Below, piece by piece: positions 34,243 through 43,784 of a stretch of DNA of 58,316 nt (positions are counted from its first letter, which is position 1; each line of letters begins with the position of its first letter). This DNA is from Bacteroidota bacterium (lineage in GTDB: Bacteria > Bacteroidota > Ignavibacteria > Tepidaquicellales > Tepidaquicellaceae), in NCBI GenBank assembly GCA_018266875.1, contig JAFDZR010000073.1, positions 1-58,316 on the forward strand, read 5' to 3'. The notes beneath the pieces are model-generated. The model made no database searches. It was not told where the DNA came from and saw only the letters and a list, made by a program, of their open reading frames with translations. A program made the position numbers and the translations under genes.

Positions 34243-35220
34243 GTTACGTAGCCTGATTATTTCAGCTGCAATGCTTACGGAGATTTCCTCAGGAGTCGAG
34301 CTTTGTATCTCAATACCTGCGGGAGCTTTTACTTTCCTTAGAAGATCCCTTCTTACACCTTGTTTAGCCGCCTCGCTGAAAATTTTTCTGATCTTAGCTC
34401 CGGTTCCCATAAGTCCGAGATATTTGAGATTTTTATCAGCAAGCTGAAACAGAACCTCCCTGTCGCTTTCAAAACCGGTAGTCACAATTACTGCGTATGT
34501 TTTAAGCGGATCAATGATCTGTTTTCTGATCTTACTGTATGAATCAATGATTACATTAATTCCATCCGGCATATTATTTTTTATAATGAGATCCTTTCTG
34601 TCGTCATACAATACAACATTAAAACCAAGATCATACATAAGTCTGCTTAATGATGTCCCGACATGACCGGCGCCTGCAATGAGTACAGTTTCAGCAAATG
34701 AAAGATCTTCGGTGAATTTCCAGCTGTTGATACTTTTAAATTGAAATAAATATCTGCCTGAATTTCTCCTCCCATGAGCCGATGTCCTGAATCCTTTACT
34801 GCTGATAATTATTTTCAGAGGTTTCCTGATATTGAATGATTCAGTTAATTTCTTTATTTCAGGGAGATCAGCTGCTGTAATTGATACAGAAAGTAATAAC
34901 TGCGAACCCGCGCAGATAAGACCTGAATTCGCAGACGGAATTTCAAGCTCATCCGGCAATTTTCCTTTATGATGAAAATATCTTTCGGCTTTGCTGTATG
35001 AGTTTACATCCGGGAAATTTTTTATGCACTTTTTTATTATTCCGTATTCCATTATGCCGCCGCCGATTGAACCGGTAAAATCGCCTGATGAAGAGACAGC
35101 CATTTTAAATCCTGTCTTCCCCGGAGAACCTTTTTCATGTCCGGCAACGCAGTAAAGTATTATCTTATTTTTCTTTTTTAATTCCGTGAGTATAAAATTC
35201 CAGATCTGAAGTTCTTTCAT
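34231..35220 (-). CDS. xdhC: XdhC-family molybdenum cofactor maturation protein
   Basis: A 329-aa protein with an XdhC/CoxI N-terminal domain (about 10-115, including GSIGGGIMEYGII) and a C-terminal Rossmann XdhC_C domain (about 178-320, with IAGAGHVGTSLSRLMYDLGF). XdhC binds Moco, promotes its sulfuration and inserts it into xanthine dehydrogenase. It is the last gene of a minus-strand operon after xdhB, with a 5-base gap. The 3' ends of xdhC and the convergent AlkD-like gene overlap by 12 bases, so the two messages are complementary at their ends. Confidence 0.92.
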   Translation of the reverse strand: MKELQIWNFILTELKKKNKIILYCVAGHEKGSPGKTGFKMAVSSSGDFTGSIGGGIMEYGIIKKCIKNFPDVNSYSKAERYFHHKGKLPDELEIPSANSGLICAGSQLLLSVSITAADLPEIKKLTESFNIRKPLKIIISSKGFRTSAHGRRNSGRYLFQFKSINSWKFTEDLSFAETVLIAGAGHVGTSLSRLMYDLGFNVVLYDDRKDLIIKNNMPDGINVIIDSYSKIRKQIIDPLKTYAVIVTTGFESDREVLFQLADKNLKYLGLMGTGAKIRKIFSEAAKQGVRRDLLRKVKAPAGIEIQSSTPEEISVSIAAEIIRLRNSKI

Positions 35221-35225
35221 AAAAA

Positions 35226-37535
35226 TTATAAAATATTGCTTTTTTCTCCGGTCTGCGATTCATAACGGACACCATCTGCATCGGATTTTTCATAAAGTTT
35301 AAGAAGAACTTTTTCAGGTGTGAACGGAGCTGAAAACTCCGGTACGGCGTGAGAGTTGAATTCTCTCACAGCATTCATAATAGCAAAATAAACTCCGATG
35401 CCATACATGAGTGGAGGTTCGCCTATGGCTTTTGAATTGAAAATTCCCACAGGGTTAGGCTCTTTAAGGAATCTTATATCAACATTTCCGGGAGCAAAAT
35501 GAACATCAGGGACTTTGTAAGTGGAAAGCAGATCAGAAAGTAGTTTGCCGTTTTTATCATGAATGATTTCCTCTATTGTCATCCAACCGAGTCCCTGCAG
35601 TAATGCACCCTCGGCCTGTCCAAGATCAATTACCGGGTTAAGGCTTGTACCGAAATCATGAACGGCTTTTACTGAATCGATTTTAAAAATCCCTCTCATG
35701 CAGTCAACAGTTACTTCCGTCACAGCAGTACCGTAAACATGATATCTGAAAGGCGTTCCTTTATTTGTGTCTTTGTCGAAATGCAGTTCAGGCGTAGCAT
35801 AATGAGCATAATCGCAGAGACTGATTCTTTTTGTGTAAGCGTTTTCAATCAGATTATTCCAGTCAAGAGTTGTTTTATCATCATTGATATATACTGATTC
35901 ATCTTTGATCTTTAAGTTGTCAGAATTATTTTCTCCGAGGTCTTCGGCAGCTGAAAGAAGTAACCTTTCAAGAATTTTAGAACAGGCGATATAAACAGCA
36001 TTGCAGTTCAGGTCAGCTCCAGAGCTTGCAGCCGTAGGAGATGTATTAGCAGATCTTGTTGTATTAGTCGGTTCGTTTTTAATTCTGTCCTGACTGACAG
36101 AAAATACTCTTGAAATCACCTCACGGATCTTTGCGTTCACTCCCTGTCCCATTTCAACCGCAGCTGTGCTGAAACTAATGCTTCCGTCAATGTAAATATT
36201 TACCAGCGCGTTTGCCTGATTCATTCTTGTATTTGTGAATGCAATGCCGAAACATATCGGCATTACGGCAGATCCCTTTTTGAATAATTTATTACCGGCG
36301 TTAAATTTCTTCTGATTCATTCTGATTGATTCAAAATTAAACTGTGATTCAGCTTCATTCCATGTCTTCTCAGCCATCACATTAACGGCTTTCTGTCCGT
36401 AGTGAAAGTACTGACCTTCTTTAATGAGATTTTTCCTCTGGATTTCATACGCCGGAATATTCATTTTCAGAGCGGCTTTATAAACCGCGCTTTCAATTAC
36501 AAATTTTCCCTGAGGACCTCCGAATCCCCTGAAAGCAGTGTTAGGAGCAACGTTTGTTCTGCAGCAGTATCCGGTTGCTTTAACGTTTGGAATGAAATAG
36601 CTGTTAGTGCAGTGAAAAAGCGATCTGTCAAGAATTGCGGGAGAGAGATCAGCAGATGCGCCTGAATTCTGATAAAAAGAAACTTCGTATGCTAAGATCC
36701 TCCCGTCTTTGTTTAGTCCAATTTTAAAATCAGATGAATAAGGGTTTCTTTTTCCTGTCATAATCATATCATCATGTCTGGAAAGGATCAGCTTGACAGG
36801 TTTATTCATTACCGAAGCGGCAAGCGCTGATAATGCAGCCCAAGCAGACGCCTGATCTTCTTTTCCGCCGAAGCCGCCTCCGAGTCTGAGAACCTCAACT
36901 TCTACTTTATTACGTGAAATACCGAGAACATCAGCAACTGTTTTCTGAACTGCAGAAGGTCCCTGAGTGGATGAAATAACCTTTATGCTTCCGCCTTCCA
37001 GAGGAAATGAAAAAGCACCCTGTGTTTCGAGATACAAGTGTTCCTGTCCACCGGAATCACATCTTCCTTCTTCAATGAAGTCACATTCTTTCCATGCAGT
37101 GTCAACATTACCGGAGGAAAATATTCTCGGAGGAATGGATAGATAACCTTTAGAAAAAGCTTCTCTCGGGTCAGTAATTACCGGAAGTTTTTCGTATTCT
37201 ACTTTTATTTTCTGAGCTGCGGTCTCAGCAATGAATTTTGATTCAGCAATAACCAGAGCTACAGGCATTCCGATAAAATGAACCTCATCATCAGCCAGTA
37301 GTTTTTCATCCTGAACAATTCCGCCGATCTGGTTTACGCCCGGAATGTCTACGGAAGTAATTATCCTTAAGACTCCCCTGACCGAAAGCGCTTCGGAAAG
37401 ATCAACAGACAATATTTTTCCGTGGGCAATCTGAGAATAAAATACTTTTGCATAAAGTATACCGTTCGGAACATTAATATCGTCAATGAACAATGATCTG
37501 CCTGTGACGTGCTGAATAATATCATAATTCTTCAT
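35226..37535 (-). CDS. xdhB: Xanthine dehydrogenase molybdenum-binding subunit
   Basis: The 769-aa large subunit of the xanthine oxidase family. It has a fused a/b hammerhead N-terminal domain (about 1-115), the Moco motifs GGGFGGKEDQA (about 217-227) and NTAFRGFGGPQG (about 332-343), a Gln-Gly motif AAVEMGQGVNA (about 455-465), and the catalytic Glu in IGEPPLMYG near residue 700. It hydroxylates purines such as hypoxanthine and xanthine to urate. Its ATG overlaps the xdhA stop by 4 bases. Substrate specificity is inferred from this subunit split and from XdhC; other purine or N-heterocycle substrates are possible. Confidence 0.93.
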   Translation of the reverse strand: MKNYDIIQHVTGRSLFIDDINVPNGILYAKVFYSQIAHGKILSVDLSEALSVRGVLRIITSVDIPGVNQIGGIVQDEKLLADDEVHFIGMPVALVIAESKFIAETAAQKIKVEYEKLPVITDPREAFSKGYLSIPPRIFSSGNVDTAWKECDFIEEGRCDSGGQEHLYLETQGAFSFPLEGGSIKVISSTQGPSAVQKTVADVLGISRNKVEVEVLRLGGGFGGKEDQASAWAALSALAASVMNKPVKLILSRHDDMIMTGKRNPYSSDFKIGLNKDGRILAYEVSFYQNSGASADLSPAILDRSLFHCTNSYFIPNVKATGYCCRTNVAPNTAFRGFGGPQGKFVIESAVYKAALKMNIPAYEIQRKNLIKEGQYFHYGQKAVNVMAEKTWNEAESQFNFESIRMNQKKFNAGNKLFKKGSAVMPICFGIAFTNTRMNQANALVNIYIDGSISFSTAAVEMGQGVNAKIREVISRVFSVSQDRIKNEPTNTTRSANTSPTAASSGADLNCNAVYIACSKILERLLLSAAEDLGENNSDNLKIKDESVYINDDKTTLDWNNLIENAYTKRISLCDYAHYATPELHFDKDTNKGTPFRYHVYGTAVTEVTVDCMRGIFKIDSVKAVHDFGTSLNPVIDLGQAEGALLQGLGWMTIEEIIHDKNGKLLSDLLSTYKVPDVHFAPGNVDIRFLKEPNPVGIFNSKAIGEPPLMYGIGVYFAIMNAVREFNSHAVPEFSAPFTPEKVLLKLYEKSDADGVRYESQTGEKSNIL

Positions 37536-38959
37536 ACAGTTTCCTTAATATCAATAAGATTCGGAAAAAGTTTTATAAAATGAGCATAGATCAGTCTTGA
37601 GAGCAGAAGTCTTTTGTATCTTTCACTTCCTCTAGCGTCACTTATCGGTGAAATTTCAGTGTCAGCTATTTCAACCGCCTGCCGGAGAATTTCGGGATCA
37701 ATGTTTTTACCGAGCAGAAATTCAGAAGCTGCAGAAAGATATTTTGGAATTTCAAAAACACCTCCTGCGGAAATATGGATATCGGAGATAAAATTATTAT
37801 CAAGCTTAAGTAAGACCGCTGAATTTACTGAAGCTATATCAAGATAAGTTCTCTTTGAAACCTTTTCAAAATTAAAAAAATATTCACCCCCGGGAATACG
37901 GAATTTCAGATACTTTAAAAATTCATTCTGCTTCCTGACAGTCTTTTTATAACTTATGAAGAAATTCTTCAGTCTGACGGATCTTTCCTCAGTACCGCCG
38001 GATAGAATTACTTCCGGGTCGAGAGCCAAAAAGAAAGCGGTCATATCCCCGATAGGAGAAGCGTTATTTATATTTCCTCCGAGTGTAGCGCTGTTTCTGA
38101 TAGGAGTTGAACCGAACAATTCAGAAAATTCGTTTATTCCGGGAAAATAATCTTTAATAAGAGGTGAATTCAAAATATCAGTAACAGTTGCACCTGATCC
38201 TACGAAACAAAAGCCATCTCTTTCAAATATTTCGTTTAAATTATCAGATGATCTCAGAAATGTAAGTTCGGAAGAGAGCATCTCAGCAGGTTTCTGGACA
38301 AAGAGATCAGTTCCTCCTCCCACAAAATATTTTGGTGTTTCGTTCCCGTTTTTCTGTCCTGACATAGTCTTTATATGCGGAAGTTTCTCTTCAATATTCC
38401 GGAAAAATTCAGGCAGAACATTTCTTCTTATCAGATATTCAATTCTTTCATGAAAATCCTCAGGCAGCTCGCTGAATTCAGCTGCAAGATCATTTACAGC
38501 TCTGATTATGGAATTATGTCCGGTGCATCTGCAAATATTTCCGTCAATTGCGTCAATGATATTATCATAGGAATTATCCTTCCCTGACAGCAGGAAACCT
38601 GTTGCGGAAACAATGAATCCGGGAGTGCAGAATCCGCATTGTGAAGCGCCTTCATTTATAAAATAATGCTGAACAGGAGTGAGATTATTTTTTTTCTGAT
38701 TCAGACCTTCTATAGTAACGATATGATGACCGTTTACATTCATAAGAGGAATCAGGCAGGAATTGACAGTCCGGTAAACGATCGTGTTATTCCTGATCTG
38801 ACCTGAGATAACAGTACAGGCTCCGCAGTCTCCTTCCCGGCAGCCTTCTTTTGTTCCGGTAAGTCCCGCAGACCTCAGGTAATCGAGGAGTACGGCAGCG
38901 GGATTAAGTTCTTCGGAAATGAGATTATCATTAAGTAAAAAGCTTATCCTGGTGTTCAT
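37532..38959 (-). CDS. xdhA: Xanthine dehydrogenase small subunit, 2Fe-2S and FAD
   Basis: A 475-aa protein joining two 2Fe-2S domains and an FAD domain. Cys40, Cys45 and Cys48 (CREGDCGAC) with Cys68 form the plant-type cluster. CGFCTPGF and CRCTGH hold the second cluster (about 108-145). The FAD region has VGGGTDLFVQ (about 211-220) and FGSTPIRNSATLGGNINNASP (split: GSTPIRNSATLGG, then NINNASP). It passes electrons from the molybdenum centre to NAD. It is first of the xdhA-xdhB-xdhC run. No purine permease or regulator lies next to it. Confidence 0.93.
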   Translation of the reverse strand: MNTRISFLLNDNLISEELNPAAVLLDYLRSAGLTGTKEGCREGDCGACTVISGQIRNNTIVYRTVNSCLIPLMNVNGHHIVTIEGLNQKKNNLTPVQHYFINEGASQCGFCTPGFIVSATGFLLSGKDNSYDNIIDAIDGNICRCTGHNSIIRAVNDLAAEFSELPEDFHERIEYLIRRNVLPEFFRNIEEKLPHIKTMSGQKNGNETPKYFVGGGTDLFVQKPAEMLSSELTFLRSSDNLNEIFERDGFCFVGSGATVTDILNSPLIKDYFPGINEFSELFGSTPIRNSATLGGNINNASPIGDMTAFFLALDPEVILSGGTEERSVRLKNFFISYKKTVRKQNEFLKYLKFRIPGGEYFFNFEKVSKRTYLDIASVNSAVLLKLDNNFISDIHISAGGVFEIPKYLSAASEFLLGKNIDPEILRQAVEIADTEISPISDARGSERYKRLLLSRLIYAHFIKLFPNLIDIKETV

Positions 38960-39039
38960 GAATTTTTACGGAATCTGAATTAGTTATTTGGAATAAATTA
39001 AAAATATTACAGTGAATTAACAACGGATTACAGAATAAA

Positions 39040-39075
39040 AAGGGGGAAAACCGTTTAAAAGGTTTTCCCCCGGAA
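39040..39075 (-). terminator. Terminator downstream of the 39100 lipoprotein gene
   Basis: GGGGGAAAACC (about 39042-39052) pairs with GGTTTTCCCCC (39061-39071). Read on the minus strand, the stem is followed by TTTTTATT, 25 bases after the stop codon. Confidence 0.88.
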
Positions 39076-39099
39076 AAAATGAAAATATCCCGAAGCAGA

Positions 39100-39753
39100 T
39101 TATCTCTTTACTAAACCCGAACTCAGAAAATCATCTACCATACTTTCTGAATAAGACTTAGCAAAATCATTCAGGGAAGTAGGATTAAATGTCTGCGACT
39201 GTGCTGACCATAATAACTGCTCATCATTTACATTGTAAAAATTACTTGTGAGAAACACATTTGTGGACTTTGTATAATATCCCGGTGAGTGAACTACATT
39301 GTATGAACCCCAGTAATAGTTGTAAAATGGATAATATGAATTATAAGGAGAATAATATGATGTTCCCGGTACGTATCTTTCTTCTTCTTTAATATCAAGA
39401 ACTGAAATAACAATTGCGCCGTCAATCCCGAGTTCTTTCAGTTTGGCTTTTACTTTTTCCTGATTCTCCGGATCGGCTTTTCCGTCACCGTCAGAGTCAA
39501 ACATGCTGTTTGGTAACGTGTTTGTTCCTGAGACTGCGTTTATACCGTTTTTTTTCAGCTGACTTACAACTGCATTCTCAACTTTTGATTTTGCAACTAT
39601 ATTGTCAGATATTCCCATCACTATTATTTCTTTATATTTCTTTGCTGCTGTAGCCGGTTTCTTCCACGTACCTGACATCTCAGTTACTGATGAACAGGAA
39701 TATAATGTTACAGTCAGCAATACTGCAACGACTGTTAAAAATACTTTCTGCAT
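39100..39753 (-). CDS. Lipoprotein with an embedded DxDxDG calcium-type loop
   Basis: A 217-aa protein with a lipoprotein signal (1-20, LLTVTLYSC, Cys20). The core TWKKP...KKYKEIIVMG...VENAVVSQLKKNGINAV resembles the DUF4136 type of lipoprotein. Residues about 89-97 carry DSDGDGKAD, an EF-hand or TSP3-like calcium loop not expected in that family. A Tyr/Asn/Ser-rich stretch (about 130-155, YYSPYNSYYPFYNYYWG) follows. Role unknown. It is monocistronic, with its own terminator. A strong match to a named family cannot be claimed. Confidence 0.75.
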   Translation of the reverse strand: MQKVFLTVVAVLLTVTLYSCSSVTEMSGTWKKPATAAKKYKEIIVMGISDNIVAKSKVENAVVSQLKKNGINAVSGTNTLPNSMFDSDGDGKADPENQEKVKAKLKELGIDGAIVISVLDIKEEERYVPGTSYYSPYNSYYPFYNYYWGSYNVVHSPGYYTKSTNVFLTSNFYNVNDEQLLWSAQSQTFNPTSLNDFAKSYSESMVDDFLSSGLVKR

Positions 39754-39835
39754 TTGATTATTTTTTTAGTTTGAATTGATTAAAAATAGATGATTTAAAA
39801 AATAAGTTAAAGTTAAATCTTTTTTATGAACAAGA

Positions 39836-41218
39836 CTACTTCAAAATAAGTTCTGTAATTTCTTTATTTATTTTTTCGGCTATTGAAGGTGAAACTGCTT
39901 CTGTTATTACACGGATTACAGGTTCAGTATTTGATTTTCTTAAATGAATCCAGTGATCTTTAAGATCCAATTTCAGTCCGTCATCTGTTCTTATTCCGGT
40001 AACATTTTTATTCAGCGAATATATCTTTTTCACTTTTTTCAAAACCGAATCAGCGTCTTTGATATTTTCGATCTTTGTTTTAAAATTGTGATATTGAGGA
40101 AGCATCTCCCTGTATCTGCTCAGACTTATTCCTTTCTGCGCCAGTTCATTCAGTACAAGAACTATTCCTGCAAGTGAATCTCTTCCGTAATGAAGGTCAG
40201 GATAAATAATCCCGCCGCTTCCCTCGCCTCCGACCACAGATCCTCTTTTCTTCATTTCCTTAACTACATTGATCTCTCCGACCGGACTTCTGTAAACTTT
40301 TGAATTATGCTGAGCTGCAATATCATCCACTGCCCTGGTTGTTGAAAGATTTACAGATGCATTTTTCTCTTTGCCGTGAAGTTTCCCGAATACATGATTT
40401 ACAACCATAGTAATTGTGTTTTCCTCTCCGAATGGTTTTCCTTTATCAGTTATGAGAACGAGTCTGTCTGCGTCCGGATCTACGGCTATACCAATGTCTG
40501 CTTTATTCCGGAGTACAGCACTGCTTAACTTTTTCAGATTAACCGGAAGAGGTTCAGGTGTATGAGGAAAGACTCCGCCTCCGCTGCAGTATAATCTGAT
40601 AACTCTGCATCCCAGTTTTTCCAGAAGCTCCGGGACAATAAAAGAACCTGAAGAATTTACTGCATCCACTACCACTTTGTATTTCTTTGACCTGATTTTT
40701 TTCAGATCGAGGATATTTAATTTTAAGACTTTGGAAATGTGGTAATTCAGAATTGAGTTGTCGCTTATTAATTTGCCTGTATCTTTTAAATCCGCATATG
40801 TGAATTTACCTTTAACTGCTGTCTTTATTACTTTTTCAATCTGTCCGCCGTCAAGAAATGTTCCGTCCGGATTAAGAAATTTTAATCCGTTCCATATCTG
40901 CGGATTATGTGAAGCAGTTATCGAAATGCCGCCCGAGCATTTAAGATCCTCTGCCGCTATCTGAACTGTCGGAGTCGGAGCAACGCCAATGCTAATAACA
41001 TCAGCTCCGCACATTCTGAGAGTGTTGATAACTATCTGCTCTGTTATTTCACCGTTAAGTCTTCCGTCTCTCCCTACAGCAATTTTTACTTTTTTCTTTT
41101 TTGAATTTTGTCTGCAGTATTCAAAAAATGCTGAAGTGTATTTTATTATATTTTCAGGTGTCAGACTGTCACCTGAAATTCCCCTTATTCCTGAAACTGA
41201 AACTATTAGATCTGACAA
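39836..41218 (-). CDS. glmM: Phosphoglucosamine mutase / phosphohexomutase
   Basis: A 460-aa phosphohexomutase, close to the GlmM length. It has the phosphoserine loop ITASHNPQIWNG (about 99-110), the Mg loop DPDADR (about 242-247), the sugar-binding GGEGSGGIIYPDLHYGRD (about 326-343) and the phosphate-binding RKSNTEPVIRVI near the C-terminus. GlmM interconverts glucosamine 6- and 1-phosphate for UDP-GlcNAc synthesis. Its neighbour 24 bases upstream is a GlmU-type uridylyltransferase, which strengthens GlmM over ManB. It is the last gene of the porX-to-glmM operon. Confidence 0.9.
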   Translation of the reverse strand: MSDLIVSVSGIRGISGDSLTPENIIKYTSAFFEYCRQNSKKKKVKIAVGRDGRLNGEITEQIVINTLRMCGADVISIGVAPTPTVQIAAEDLKCSGGISITASHNPQIWNGLKFLNPDGTFLDGGQIEKVIKTAVKGKFTYADLKDTGKLISDNSILNYHISKVLKLNILDLKKIRSKKYKVVVDAVNSSGSFIVPELLEKLGCRVIRLYCSGGGVFPHTPEPLPVNLKKLSSAVLRNKADIGIAVDPDADRLVLITDKGKPFGEENTITMVVNHVFGKLHGKEKNASVNLSTTRAVDDIAAQHNSKVYRSPVGEINVVKEMKKRGSVVGGEGSGGIIYPDLHYGRDSLAGIVLVLNELAQKGISLSRYREMLPQYHNFKTKIENIKDADSVLKKVKKIYSLNKNVTGIRTDDGLKLDLKDHWIHLRKSNTEPVIRVITEAVSPSIAEKINKEITELILK

Positions 41219-41242
41219 ATTCTCGTTTTGTTAAATTTATTT

Positions 41243-41992
41243 TTAAATTTTTGATTCGAGCTCCTTAAGCTGTTCGGATGAATTCACTCCCGTTATCTCC
41301 GTAATGTTTTCCGCAATGTAAGCTCCGGTTTTTTTACCTTCAGTTCTGAAATATTTGAAAACATCCGTAAGATAATATTCGCCCTGCGCATTGTCAGTCT
41401 TGAGCGTATCAAGCGCTTTGAATAATATCCCGCTGTCAATAATGTATATGCCGGAATTTATCTCTCTGCATTTAAGCTCTTCAGCATTACAGTCCTTGTG
41501 TTCCCTGATATCATAAAACTCATTTTTTTCATTTCTTAAAACCCTGCCGTATCCGGCCGGATCTTCCGGAACTGCTGAGATCAGACTTGCGTCAAAATTG
41601 TTTTCAATGTGATAATTTAAAAATAAACCAAGCGTTTTTTCAGAAAGTAACGGAACATCTCCGGAAAGTATCAAAACATCACCGCTAAAATCCTCAAGTA
41701 ATTCTCTTGTCTGCATTACGGCATGTCCGGTCCCAAGCTGCACGTCCTGATGTGCGAATTTCAGTTTGTCTTTTAAATCCGGATATTTCTCATTAAGGAA
41801 ATCAATCACGGAGCTTTTCTGATGACCAACTACAGGTATTATAATATCGGAATTTATTTTTTGCGCAAGCTCTACAACATATCCGATCATCGGTTTTCCT
41901 TTAAGCTCAAACATTACTTTAGACTTGTCGGGATTTTTCATTCTCTTGCCTTTCCCGGCAGCCATTATTACTGTTGCTAATTTTTTTTCCAT
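41243..41992 (-). CDS. glmU: GlmU-type uridylyltransferase domain only
   Basis: A 249-aa NTP-transferase with MAAGKGKRMKNPDKSKVMFELKGKP (split: MAAGKGKRM, then KSKVMFELKGKP), the LGTGHAVMQT motif (about 86-95), LSGDVPLLS (about 109-117) and GEYYLTDVFKYF (about 205-216). These are the sugar-nucleotide and Mg-binding residues of GlmU N-terminal domain. Bacterial GlmU is normally about 450 aa, with a C-terminal left-handed beta-helix acetyltransferase. That half is missing and no remnant follows. Acetylation of GlcN-1-P must then be done by another protein. It sits between panC and glmM. Confidence 0.88.
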   Translation of the reverse strand: MEKKLATVIMAAGKGKRMKNPDKSKVMFELKGKPMIGYVVELAQKINSDIIIPVVGHQKSSVIDFLNEKYPDLKDKLKFAHQDVQLGTGHAVMQTRELLEDFSGDVLILSGDVPLLSEKTLGLFLNYHIENNFDASLISAVPEDPAGYGRVLRNEKNEFYDIREHKDCNAEELKCREINSGIYIIDSGILFKALDTLKTDNAQGEYYLTDVFKYFRTEGKKTGAYIAENITEITGVNSSEQLKELESKI

Positions 41993-42035
41993 TAAAAGGT
42001 GTCTTGTTTTTCGGTTATTCTGTGAAGTAAACTTC

Positions 42036-42896
42036 TCACTTTGTGAAAATTATATTGTCAATCAGCCTTGTACTGCCGACTTTACACGCTAATGATATAA
42101 GAATTTCACCTGTATACCCGTTCAGATCCCTAATCTCTTCGAGCGAATTGTTGTCAGTGATCTTGTAGTACTGAAGCTGAAAATCAGGGGATTTTTCTTT
42201 AATGATATTTTTAACCTTCTCATAAATTATTTCAGTGTCAGTTATCTTTTCCCGTGTAATCATTTTTTCTCCTTCCTTCAGAACATGAAAAAGTACAGAT
42301 GCTTTATCTTTCTGTTCGGAAGTGAGGAATGTGTTTCTTGAACTTCTGGCAAGACCGTTTTCCTCACGGATCGTCTCACATATTATCAACTCGGTATCAA
42401 TGTTTAGATCTGAGATCATTCTTTTCAGAACTGCATTCTGCTGTGCGTCCTTCTGACCAAGATATATTCTGTGCGGTTTTGCAATGTTCAGAAGTTTTGT
42501 AACCACCGTAGCCACTCCGTCAAAATGACCGGGTCTGAAATCACCTTCGAGTTTCTCCGTGACATTTGAAAGTGTGACTTTTGTAAAATGATCTTTCCCG
42601 TACATCTCCTCTGCCTCAGGATTGAAAATATAATCAGCTCCTGATTTTTCGCATATGTGAAAATCCCTTACAATATCCCTTGGATATTTGTCAAAATCCT
42701 CACCCTTTCCGAACTGTGTGGGGTTAACGAATATACTTACGATAAGAATGTCATTTTCTTGTTTTGCCCTGAGCATCAGCGAAGTATGACCTTCATGAAG
42801 AAATCCCATGGTTGGGACAAGCGCTACTTTTTTTCCTGTACATCTGTAAAATTCTGAGATCTGCTGAACGGCAGTGATATCCTTGACTACCTTCAT
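42036..42896 (-). CDS. panC: Pantothenate synthetase
   Basis: A 286-aa enzyme with the ATP-binding PTMGFLHEGHTSLM (about 28-41), NPTQFGKGEDFDKYPR (about 58-73) and the KMSKS-like region LARSSRNTFLT (about 190-200), all standard for PanC. It joins pantoate and beta-alanine with ATP in the cytoplasm, the last step to pantothenate and CoA. Its ATG overlaps the accD stop by one base (TAATG), so the two genes are translationally coupled. That pairing links CoA supply and fatty acid synthesis. Confidence 0.97.
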   Translation of the reverse strand: MKVVKDITAVQQISEFYRCTGKKVALVPTMGFLHEGHTSLMLRAKQENDILIVSIFVNPTQFGKGEDFDKYPRDIVRDFHICEKSGADYIFNPEAEEMYGKDHFTKVTLSNVTEKLEGDFRPGHFDGVATVVTKLLNIAKPHRIYLGQKDAQQNAVLKRMISDLNIDTELIICETIREENGLARSSRNTFLTSEQKDKASVLFHVLKEGEKMITREKITDTEIIYEKVKNIIKEKSPDFQLQYYKITDNNSLEEIRDLNGYTGEILISLACKVGSTRLIDNIIFTK

Positions 42897-43738
42897 TAAT
42901 TCTGAATGAGTTTTAGTATCTGAGCAAGTTTTTCTTTAAGGTCTTTTCTGTTTACGATCAGATCTATGAATCCGTGCTCAAGCAGAAATTCCGAAGTCTG
43001 AAATCCCGGCGGAAGGTCTTTTCCGGTTGCCTGCTTGACAACCCTCGGACCTGCAAAAGCTATCAGAGCTTTTGGTTCGGCAATGTTCAGATCACCCAGC
43101 ATTGAAAAAGATGCCGTCGAACCTCCGGTAGTGGGATTGGTAAGAATTGATATGTAAGGAATTTTTTCGTCGTTGAGTTTTGCAAGCTTTGAACTTGTTT
43201 TAGCGAGCTGCATCAGTGAGATTGCGCCTTCCATCATCCTGGCACCTCCGCTTGAGGAAATAATGATCAGCGGGTATTTTGTCTTTATAGCTTTGTCAAT
43301 CGCTCTGCTGATTTTCTCGCCTACAACACTTCCCATACTTCCGCCAATAAACTTGAAATCCATACAGCATATTACAACGTCTATGGAATTTATTTTCCCA
43401 GTACCTGTTCTGATGGCATCAAAGAGTTCAGTGTTTTTAATAGTATCATCAATTCTTTGCTTGTAGGGTTTTGTATCTTCAAATTCCAGAGGATCTATCG
43501 AACGCATTTTTTTGTCCATTTCCCTGAATGAACCTTCATCAAGAATTATCCTGAAGTATTCTTCGCTGCCTATCCTGAAGTGGTGTCCGCAGTGTGTACA
43601 GATGTATATATTGGATTCAACAGTTTTCTTGTGTATCATTTCCGAACAGTCCGGGCATTTAAGCCAGTTTCCGTCAGCTATTTCCTTTTTCGGTTCGTGT
43701 GTTGATATGTTTTCCTTGGATCTTTTAAACCAGGCCAT
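42896..43738 (-). CDS. accD: Acetyl-CoA carboxylase carboxyltransferase subunit beta
   Basis: A 280-aa protein with a zinc ribbon (Cys28, Cys31, Cys47 and Cys50) and the crotonase-like carboxyltransferase core. Core signatures are SSGGARMMEGAISLMQ (about 161-176) and NPTTGGSTASFSMLGDL (about 201-217). With AccA it transfers the carboxyl group from biotin to acetyl-CoA to give malonyl-CoA. AccA and the biotin parts are not in the window. The gene is upstream of and overlaps panC by one base, and lies 46 bases after tsaB. Confidence 0.97.
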   Translation of the reverse strand: MAWFKRSKENISTHEPKKEIADGNWLKCPDCSEMIHKKTVESNIYICTHCGHHFRIGSEEYFRIILDEGSFREMDKKMRSIDPLEFEDTKPYKQRIDDTIKNTELFDAIRTGTGKINSIDVVICCMDFKFIGGSMGSVVGEKISRAIDKAIKTKYPLIIISSSGGARMMEGAISLMQLAKTSSKLAKLNDEKIPYISILTNPTTGGSTASFSMLGDLNIAEPKALIAFAGPRVVKQATGKDLPPGFQTSEFLLEHGFIDLIVNRKDLKEKLAQILKLIQN

Positions 43739-43784
43739 AAGATTAATTTATCTTAAAATAAAAAAGATATGCGCCAATATAAAA

